64,000 nt of DNA, from assembly GCA_963693085.1 (NCBI GenBank), contig OY856409.1:658236591-658300590 (forward strand). The letters are read 5' to 3'. Below are positions 48,861-58,110 of this stretch, one piece after another. The DNA comes from Alisma plantago-aquatica (lineage: Eukaryota; Streptophyta; Magnoliopsida; Alismatales; Alismataceae). Each line of letters begins with the position of its first letter. The first letter of the stretch is position 1. A program made the position numbers and the translations under genes. Below the pieces are notes generated by a model. The model had not been told where the DNA came from and searched no databases. It saw only the letters and a list, made by a program, of their open reading frames with translations.

Positions 48861-51800
48861 GACTCTTTTATCCTCTATATCGATACCTTGGGTTACTGGG
48901 GTTCGTCCTTTACCTCCTGGCTTGCATGGCCATAAACCACATGCAACTTCATCTTAAGCATCCAAAGTGCTATTGCCATTTTCTACGGTGTATGGTATTC
49001 TTCAACCATGATTTCCTGTATGTCATGATTCTTTCAAGATCAAATCCTCTGAAACCCTAAACCACTCTAGTCGGGGTTTCGCCACCTTCTCTTCCAAAGA
49101 AGTTCATCTGAGGTTCTACCATCCTTTCATTACCTCAAGGACTAGACTGGCAACCCTTACATCTGAGTGTTATCCAAACACCTCTCCTTTTCAAACTTAG
49201 GGTTAGCCAAACAACCTCTTCTAGCTTCAAATCAGATGTATCTCAACCAGAACACCCATTACCACTTCACATCCTTAGGTAATAGGTAACATTACACTTT
49301 CATGCATTTCACTTATCATGTCACCTCAAACTATATGTTTATCTTCATTAAGAACACTCTCTGATTTCATCATCATGGTGGTCAAACTCAACCTGGTATA
49401 ACTTTTAAGATCCACATAGCCCATGATAAAACATCCTCATAAGGTGACTACCTTATTCCTCTTAGTGTTTACAAACCATCCATGTATCATTCACTTTACT
49501 AGGGTAGGTTATCTTCTCTATCATCATTCCTTGTGGCGACGTTCCAACCTACATCATCTCTTATCCTTGGTGTATGGCATGTGTAATGTCTTATCTCTCA
49601 CTCCCATAACAAGAGGAAATAGGCATTTGGCTGCAGTCCAAATACAGAGTTCTTCCTGTTCCAAAAGTAGAGATGGTACATCCCACCTTGCCAATACACC
49701 TTTACATATAAGTTGCAATGTGCCACATATGTCTCTACATCACAAACATCATGACATCAAACAAGTCTTGAACCTACTAAGGTTTATATCCTTGGTCATC
49801 TCCTCTAGGTCTATAGGGTACCAGCTCTTTTTGGGGTCATCCCTCTTCCCTCATGCATCAAGAGAGTGCCCTACTCATCTGCCCTTCGGGTCCCACGAGT
49901 TCATGAAGGTGATCAATCTCCTAACCCATGGCCCTTAGACAATGATAGCTGTTACCTCCCGACCCTATGGTCATGTGCAACTGAGGAATTAGGTAACTCC
50001 TTCTTCCACTGGTCTTATCCCTACCTGACCCTAGGATAGACTTAGGATTCTTCATCATAGTACATGTTCACTTAGAACCTTACCCAAGTCTTTATCATCT
50101 CTCTCTCTCTCTGCATTCATGGGCTGACTTTTATCCTTTCATCAAGATCATGGCAACCTGCCTACCTTAGTCAAGCCCTATACCGGTTACCTCCATGGTA
50201 ACACATCCATATGCAATTAGAGATGGATATCTATGGGTCTCTAGGTTCATTCTCATACCATGTACTTTTCACTTAGCTTCTCAAGATCCTAAGAGACCTC
50301 TTTAGGTCACCTTAAACTAACCAAAACTGATATACACCCTTCCAAAGGGGTCCCTCTCCCAGGATGGGAGGAAAACTATCTCTAAGGTCACAAAAGCTCT
50401 TAGGTCTAGGGTTTACACCCACACGAGCCTACTTAACCCTAGCAAACCATTATGGCATAAGCAGCCCACTTACTGTACCAAGCTAGGTCATACATGTCCT
50501 CTTTCCTCGATACCGGATCAAGATCATTCTTTCCCTTATCATCAACCTAGCTATGAGGTTCATCAAACACACCTTAAACCTTAGGGGCTTCTCTTTTCCT
50601 CTATTCATGAGGCGTACCATGCTCGAAACTATAGCAACTTAATTCTCATCATGAGCATTAGGTATACCCCTTCCCCTCTTAGGCCTAGGAACCCTAGGTT
50701 CACTTTTAGGTGTCCAACTGCACGCTCTATCTCTGAACCATGAATCAAGCTGGCAAAAGGCATCTCGTGCACTTCCTATCATCCTTCTTTTCGATCAACA
50801 CTTAGGGTTGGGTCCTCCTTAAGGACAACTAACAAGGTACAAGGCCTCATAACCTACTACCACACCTTTCTAGATCTAAGGAACTCTTCTTCCTACCGTA
50901 GCCACATAGGTACCAGATGCTTCATCTTCTATCTCTAGGGTTTGGTCCCTCTAAAGGTAACCAAGATATCCTCAACCTTCAGGGATCGATCATGAAGCAA
51001 CCACTATCATCCATAGTTCAGGGTTTTAGGCTTCCAACCTTCTTGCGGGGTTTCCTCTCTCTCTAAAGCTAACCCGACATCCAACCTCACCATTAGAGGT
51101 CCTCTCTTCAAGAAGGTTCATCCTCAGAGGCATTCTCTACATGGGTGAATCCTAGGTTCAAACTTATGGTTGCTCAAGATCATCCATAACCCTTTATGCT
51201 CCATCATGATTCCTTATCCAGGGTTTCATCCTATCTTCAGCACTATGACGTGCCCTGGGTGCCAGTTATACTCTTCTTGCACACGCCCATAGGGTTTCTA
51301 AGGTCCTTCACCAACCTCATCATCTAAGGAGCTATCCTTTACCCTAACACGCACGACCCTTCCCAGGGTTAGGTTGCCAAAGGTGTTAGGTCACCCATGG
51401 ATCATATGGCATCCCCAAAGGTATGTCCTTTCAAACACCTTGTCCAACTCATCTCTCTCTAACCTTCACTTAGGGTTAGGGTTAGCATCATCCTCCGAGG
51501 ATGTGCCAGGTCTCTACTTGAAATGGAGATCTTTATCTCCAGGACTAACTTATCCTCCTAACAAGAAGGTCTAGCCTCAGGTCTCTTCTGAGGACATGAC
51601 ATCTTATGTCATACGTCCTAAGCATGTATCTATTATTTATTTTGCGCTTAATCTATTAAGCTTATGTCCATGACATCTTATTTACATGCCTTTCATTAAT
51701 TTTGTGGAGGATTCCTTAAACCTTATTAACCTTACCCATACCTCAAGAGGGTGAGGAGAAGAAAGAAAACTCTAATCCTTTATATCTTTATCAGAATTTT

Positions 51801-52059
51801 GTGATGAGAAGGGATGAATAAGATGAGAAGTCCTAAAGGTATCTTATTTCGATTCATACCCTAAGACTTTGGCCAGGCGGTCACACGGGTCCGGGAGTCC
51901 TCGTATTCCGATTAGCGGTGCGGAGGAAAATCTTGCCAGCCCCCGGTCGTGATCCCTTTCTAGACACCTCCGTCTTTCGGATACTCCTCTAATAACTCCC
52001 TTGGGTTCTATGGAGTTTGTAAAATTTAATAATTATTAATGGTTAACTGGGGAACCTAC
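48861..52059 (-). other. Remaining interior of LARD2
   Basis: CT-rich on plus, with many AGGGTTT/ACCCTA words and no recognisable RT, protease or gag on either strand. Open frames such as 49423-49938 (171 aa, plus) resemble no family and lie opposite to the element's sense. The region beside the primer site (51840-52059) is slightly GC-richer and may be leader. Confidence 0.55.
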
Positions 52060-52071
52060 GCTCTGATACCA
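52060..52071 (-). other. Primer-binding site of LARD2, tRNA-Met
   Basis: On minus it reads TGGTATCAGAGC, two bases from the 5' LTR end. Intact. Confidence 0.9.
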
Positions 52072-52073
52072 AA

Positions 52074-55000
52074 TGTTACGACCCCACCTCCCGATAACCC
52101 CCAATTAAGGGAGACCGAGAGGTCGAAGCTGTACCCATGACTTCCGGATCAAAGGTTCGGCAATTAACCAAGAATAATTATCAAATTTTAACATACTAAA
52201 CTAAAAAGCTGTAAGAAAATAAACTTTGCATACCTTTTTAAAATTTTGGATTTCTAACTTCTATCCACTTAATGATTCTACTCTAACTAATCCTCCTTGT
52301 ATTTTTCTTCATGTATTTCACGATGTGACGATTTACTGTTTGTCCTTTTAGCTTGTACCTAAAACGCCGACAAACAAAACGTCGGTCAGCCGAAGCTGGT
52401 ATGTGGGGGAAACAATAATCATGCAACTATGATAACCATGTAATCATTCAATTAATCATTAATCAATCAAGATTACATTTTAAATATAACATCCGCGATC
52501 CACGAGTACCCTATCCTCTGTACTATCCCTGCAGTGGACCTGGATCCTACCTTCCTTATGGTAGATCCCCATTAAACCCCTCATGGTCCCACCTATAGGT
52601 GAACCAGTTTCTAGGGTTGAGTCACATGGCACTACTCGTAGGTAGCCCACTCCTTAACTCATGGCAGGCTAATGAGTCACATGGCACTACACGTAGGTAG
52701 CCCAATTTCTAACTCTCGGTAACCTAGACCTTGCTCTAGGATTACCCCTTTTTAGCCTTTTCAAAGTGACAGAGGTGGACCCGGATCTAGCCAGTTATAT
52801 ATACTCATTTATAGTGATAATCATAGTCACTTTATAGTTGCATGAAATAAATAAACATCCAACAGTTTAGTTGCATTCAATGCGATTAAACATCCGGGAA
52901 TCCATCGGAAAACTAACTCAGGTAGTCATAAGCGTAACCACATACCTCGTTTGACGAGTCGTGCAGATTATTCAACATTTACTTCGTGTGTATACAATCA
53001 AGTCAATCAACATATCCAAGCAAGTAATTCAATCATCACATAATTCCTGAAAAGAATATGTACTCTACTGTCACACACTTCATCAAGAATCTACTCTATT
53101 TACTTGAATTCACTTTCTCGGGTTTTGTGTCTATCTTAGGGTTTCATTATGCAATTAGGGTTTCCTTTTATCTTTCACTGCATTAAACCCTAATTTTATG
53201 CGATTATTCAAAAACCCTAGTTATCTTATCTATTCTTCAATACTAAGGTTATCTCAACAACATATAACCCTATTTCCATATTTCAAAGCACCTTAATCAT
53301 TAATTAATTTCATTAAACTTCTTTTACATGAAAGATACTATTTTTATCCCTTTTAATTCATGACAAGATCATTATGTGCATCTATCATTAATTCAAAGCT
53401 CATTAGGGTCTAATTAACAAATGAACTCATTTTTTCATCAATTCCATATTTTATTCATGAAAAGACCCTAATTACTACTTTTAGGATATTTATCCATAAT
53501 TAAGGACTTTCATGTACCAAAAACTTAGAACTATCATTTAACAATCATATTTTTACATTTTTCGATCTAAATATGATCTTATCTTCTTTTACCCTAAATT
53601 AGGGTTTCTAAATTATTTAATCATTCTCATATGAGGTATAATTTTAAATCATGCAATTCTACCTTTAGATCAGGTTCGAATCTAGCATTATCATTCAACA
53701 GGTTATTACTACTTCAATTAACCCATTAAACATCTTAGATTCAACCTTTAATTACAGATAGGGTTTTTAACTCAACTTTAATGCACTTTTCATCATATTA
53801 AAGTACTTTTTCAATTAGAAACGGAATCAATATTTGATAATATTTTTAATGGATTCCTCTCATTCTGAGGATTAATTTTCATATAAGATTCGTCTAAATC
53901 TGAGTTACAGTTTGCTAGATATGAATTTTGCAAGAAAATGTACCTTTCGGCCAATAGAAAATTGCCACGTAGGCCTCTTCATGCAATGTTGTTGCGGCTT
54001 GTTTGAGTTTATAATGGAGTTACACTTTTACCCCCGCTTAAGTAACCAGCCCTTCATCACGCGGAGGGGCAGAAGCATCATCTGTGTCTATTCTTCTTCT
54101 ACCTTGCGCAGCCTGGAGCCGCGCTCTGCAGCTTCGCGTCGGCCCTTCCTCCCTCTCTGGGCCTCCATCCACGCCAGCAAACGCTCCGCTTCCTCTGCCA
54201 TGACTCCACGCAACCGACGGGGCCCTCTTCACCCCTCCATGGTGGCTGGCCTTCGTTGGCCAAGCATGGCATCTGCGGCCGGCCTGAAAGCCCTGCAGCA
54301 GGTCGCTATGCGACAGTTGTGACCTGGAGAAGGCAGAAAACCACTTGCGATCCTAGGAGAGATTCATGCCTCCACCAAGATCGCGGCGCACCCGCTCAAG
54401 CCCTTGAAACCGCTACGAACTCACTTGGTTAGGGTTAGTAGGGAAAAGAAGAAGAAGAAGTATACAACGACATGAACTCCTTCTTGACTCGACCCCGGAT
54501 CATACCTCTTATATATGGGAGTGTCCACGAAGCCATAGGTTGGCTCAGCACGAGTCAAGGTGTCCCTTTCCCAAAAGGAATCTAATTCCTTCAAAGAGAA
54601 GTATTCCTTCTCTCTCTCTCTCTCTTATCCTTTTGTAACTCCCTTTTCTTTAGGATTTCGAAATTCCTTTCCTTTACTCCCTTTATTTTCCTTTTAATCC
54701 ATAGGAACGAAATCCTATTTTCTTTCCATATAAATCACTTTCTTTTTAACCATACTTTCATAATTCATTAATAAGATATCACATTATCCTCTTATTTTCC
54801 CTTTTAGTATTTTCTCTTTCTTTCCTCTTTATTGGGACTCCTTGGATCCCAAGACACTCCATTATCTCGAAATTTTCTTTATGGAATACTCATTATCCTT
54901 CTAGATGCATCTAAGTGCATTACTTCACATTATCTTGTTTATTTCTTATTAAAATACCTCCTTTTGAGAATTTCTTTTTATTTCTCTTTTATTTTCCTCA

Positions 55001-55462
55001 TTGGCCTTCCTTTCATTATTAGAAACCTCATGGATACGAAATCTCATCAAGAAATCTCATTTATGCCTTTTTTTCATTCATTTTCCACATTATATCATTA
55101 TTTCCCAATTTATTTCTTAATAAAGAAACACTTAATTAAACTTTTCTTTTCTTATTGCTTTCTTTTTGCAACCTTGGACTCCTTGGCACCCAAGGAACCC
55201 AAGAGGCACGAAATCCTCTTTGGATTTGCCTTCTAGAGGTTTCTACATATTTCTTTTCTTAAAAATTCAATAATCCATTTATTAATTGAATTTTCTTATT
55301 ATTCGGGCCCAATAGCCAATAAAGCCCACAATACAACATCAAGGCTATTGTAAATAGAAATACATTTATTTGAACCAAATCATATCCTTATTTGTTCAAT
55401 TATCCTTAGTATGAGAAATTACATTTTCTCACTAATTGAACCCAAAAATTGGGGTTATAACA
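52074..55462 (-). repeat. 5' LTR of LARD2
   Basis: 3389 bp. It differs from 44402-47802 by about 29 substitutions by eye, a 14-bp deletion between GCCGCG repeats near 54122, one extra GAA unit near 54460 and a 1-base T-run change near 54800. Landmarks: TATA 54526-54519, donor-like junction at 53944/53943, mini-exon-like 53046-52946, acceptor-like TTTTAG before 52358. Confidence 0.92.
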
Positions 55463-55812
55463 CCTTGTGTGTTGATTTGTTGTTTCTCGTATGTTTTAGG
55501 TTCAGAGATAGCATGCGAGAAAAGTACAGGATGTGAGCAAGTTGTACAGGTTGTACCTATTGTGTAGATCCTAGTTTAGCATACATGTTTTTAGATTGTA
55601 GAATCTTCATTCAATATGTAATTGTAAATCATTGTGTAATAATTCATGTTGTATAAATATACATGTTGAATGTTGAGAAATGTTATGGTTGTATGTTCAT
55701 GTATGCGTATTATGCTTCCGCATCGCTTTCTGATATGATTGGATGATGTTTTCGGATTCTTACATCTCATTCCCAATAGGGTTTGGAGAAGTCAAAATTC
55801 GGGGACGTCACA
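55463..55812 (+). repeat. 3' LTR of LARD1, right part
   Basis: It resumes with the duplicated CCTTG and continues exactly as the 5' LTR from CCTTG near 39254 to 39603, including the acceptor-like TATGTTTTAG (ends 55499). It ends GACGTCACA at 55812. Confidence 0.9.
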
Positions 55813-55824
55813 CATTTAAATTGC

Positions 55825-55873
<49 letters not shown>

Positions 55874-55905
55874 TATTATATATATATCATATATCATATA
55901 TATAT
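55825..55905. repeat. TA-rich microsatellite
   Basis: Alternating TA with a few G/C interruptions starts 12 bases to the right of LARD1. It lies in the leader of the reverse copia element. Confidence 0.9.
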
Positions 55906-56040
55906 TAGTTTGGGATTATGTGGTTTTTTATCAGATATGCATATGAGAGCAGTTTAAATATTTGCATCATATCCAATAAATAAATAATAAAACCAAAAAC
56001 TAGATCATATCGATTATCCTATAACATAGTAAATTGATGT

Positions 56041-56054
56041 GGCTCAGATACCAC
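56041..56054 (-). other. Primer-binding site of the reverse copia element
   Basis: On minus it reads GTGGTATCTGAGCC, the tRNA-Met complement with one change, directly after the 5' LTR end. It shows that 56055 onward is the 5' LTR. Confidence 0.8.
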
Positions 56055-57635
56055 TATTGGGAAATACGGGCACAGAGTATAGCAGCCAAAACAAAAAATT
56101 TATCTATCTATTTTCTCATAATAGTAAGATCATGTCAAGTACTATGAAATAGGAATGATGGTTTTAATGAGTTATACATGGTCCTGGAGCAAGTCCAATG
56201 ACAAAACTCGCTTCTTTGCAACTATTGACTAGTTGATCTTGGATGGTAGTTGTGCAATTCCTGGTCTTCACCACGAACATTTGTCTACGCAACCTCTGCA
56301 GCAACTCTAGTGGTCTCAACACAGACTGTAGGTTGACTTTGCTCTTTGAGTTGTAGCCAAAGGACTTTTGTCTCTATAATAGTCCACACGGACCAACTAG
56401 AATTCATGTTGTTCATCAAGAACGGACAGGATGGATGTCTCTCATGTTGGTGTACTAGTCACCAACCTACTCTCCCACAACAATAGCTTCTCAGTTGTTC
56501 TCTCCCGTTGGCTATCCCTCCCTAACGGGTAGGACTTGCCTGGGATCTCTTGGTTACCACAACCAGAGAGGACGATATTTTTTAGAGGAACTTATTCTTA
56601 GTTGTTTGTGTTGTGTCTTGGGAAGCCCTCACTACCCTTCCTTTTATAAATGAGGTTAAGGTCAGGGTTCCCAATCTGTATGGGATTCTATGGGAGTGGA
56701 AGGGACCGAAAGAACTTGAACTTTCACAACCTTCCAGATGCCAAACAGTCATATGGCACACCCAAACGGTCGCCTGTTGTGCGGTACAGTCATCTCGCAC
56801 TACCAAACGGTCATTTGGCAGTTTCCTAATTGGATACGAATTAGGAAATTTCGGTTCCAATTAAAATCACATATTAATTTGCTTATACCCCAAGTAAAGT
56901 ACAATTGAAACTATTCGGGAAACATCCCAAACTTTCATTTGATCCAATAGGGCCATCTCACCCAGGAGAGACGCCTGTCTGATGAGTCCAGATGATCCGG
57001 TCAGTTCAATTACATTGAACCAATCAGTTCAAGGAAAGAACTTAGCCAATTTGAACTCTGATTATCTTGACTACCCAAACAACCATCTCAACACTTGAGA
57101 CACCCATCTAGAATGCCCAAACGACCATTTCACTTGGTGATATGGTCATTTGGCAGACCAGTCAGCCAATCCATCAATATGTTGTGTGAATTGAATACCT
57201 AAACACTTTCGTAATCAATCTGATTGTCATTCAAGATCAAACTCCTCTTTTAAATGAGTTCCTCTGTGTGTGACCCTATAAGTCCCATATCATGTTGGCA
57301 GTGAATGTCCATAACTATCTAATGACATTACAAGAAAGGAGTGGTGCCTAGTCGCACATCAGTGCTACCCAAGTGAATGGAAAGTTGGAGAACAACTTCT
57401 ACCTACAATATGTTTAAGGTTTTGTAGTGATTGTATAATTTCTTTGTCTTTGATATCCAGGATGAACTTTAGGCATGGAAGGACATCCTCTCAATGTTCA
57501 ATCCATGTTCCTTGAAATAAGAGAAGATTGACTGATATAATGTGACATGTATATCATATATTGATTCACATGTGCATGAGCATGCGTTTCTCAGACTCGC
57601 TAATCAAGTGGCGAGGATATCATACTCCAATAGGA
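56055..57635 (-). repeat. 5' LTR of the reverse copia element, truncated
   Basis: Similar along its length to 29288-30839, starting TATTGGGAAATAC. Similarity stops after CATACTCCAATAGGA at 57635; about 640 bp of U3, including the LTR start, are missing. It contains words such as CCAAACGGTCATTTGGCA at 56802-56819. Confidence 0.82.
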
Positions 57636-58110
57636 TGTTGGAATTTAAGCCTCTAAACTTCTTTACCAACATGATGAGTTGGATATTTGATTATTAAATC
57701 TTCTTTATCTCTAAGGAACTCTTCACTTATTTTGAGTTTTCATGCTTACTACCCCATGATTGATTTCATGACCATGTTTTGTAAAATCTTCTAGAATCTA
57801 TCAACATAATTTCTTAGGAAGAAGCCTCCTGCAAAGTGAAGCATAGTCCTTTATGACATGTGTAGTTTTTGGTAGGAAATCTTCCCTTGGTCACAAATGT
57901 TGATCCTATGATTAGGACACTTCCTTGACATGACACTAAATCTATCCCAAACCTCAAATTAAGACTCATTCATGCCCTACTTCAAAAAAATATGAATTTT
58001 ACAAGGCAATTGGGGTGGAAACCAATGCAAAAAAGTATTAATTTGTGCAATTTTCTTTAGGCCACAGACTAACCAACTAAAGGTGTCGAGATGAAACCCT
58101 AAGGTAAATC
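57636..58110 (-). pseudogene. Athila/Tat-type gag relic
   Basis: On minus, EVWDRFSVMSRKCPNHRIN (about 57955-57900) matches the Athila/Tat gag block E-A-W-E-R-F...R-K-C-P-H-H. FAGGFFLRN near 57820 fits the following Gly-Gly turn. The rest is broken by stops. It abuts the truncated copia LTR and is a different, opposite-strand relic from the one at 15346-16440. Confidence 0.5.

Larger units (their letters stand above)
44402..55462 (-). mobile_element. LARD2: young LTR element nested in LARD1, reverse orientation
   Basis: LTRs at 44402-47802 and 52074-55462 both begin TGTTACGACCCC and end GGGGTTATAACA on the plus strand. The tRNA-Met primer site lies left of 52074 and the purine tract right of 47802, so the element reads on minus. 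A perfect 5-bp duplication CCTTG flanks it (44397-44401, 55463-55467). The LTRs differ by about 29 substitutions by eye (about 0.9%) plus three small indels that account for the 12-bp length difference. The 4.27-kb interior holds only a decayed chromovirus integrase. It therefore moved recently but cannot have used its own proteins. Confidence 0.92.
36496..55812 (+). mobile_element. LARD1: large non-autonomous gypsy-type LTR element
   Basis: The 5' LTR (36496-39603) and 3' LTR (41647-55812, interrupted by LARD2) begin TGTGATGGCCCTGAATTTTG and end GACGTCACA. A tRNA-Met primer site follows the 5' LTR and a purine tract precedes the 3' LTR. The 2.04-kb interior has no gag or pol, so this is a LARD-like derivative. 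The motif GAATTTCGAGGACAAAATTC before the tract is shared with LARD2 and resembles the pre-tract motif of Tekay chromoviruses, its likely source. LTRs differ by about 73 substitutions by eye (about 2.4%). The flanking 5-mers are CATGT (36491-36495) and CATTT (55813-55817), an imperfect target duplication. Confidence 0.85.
29288..57635 (-). mobile_element. Ty1/copia retrotransposon in reverse orientation, split by nested insertions
   Basis: Read on the minus strand: truncated 5' LTR (57635-56055), tRNA-Met primer site (56054-56041), leader, gag from 35197, pol, polypurine tract (31494-31481) and 3' LTR (31480-29288). The two LTRs share about 1.55 kb with clear but imperfect similarity, so this copy is older than the elements inside it. 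The leader is interrupted at 36496-55812 by LARD1. Gag and pol motifs fit the copia lineage whose gag has LPDSYSQFVMNYNMN. Coding parts are heavily mutated. Confidence 0.85.

Noticed and set aside
49423..49938. 171-aa plus-strand open frame
   Set aside because: It lies opposite to the sense of LARD2, has no recognisable motif, and the sequence is CT-rich interior.
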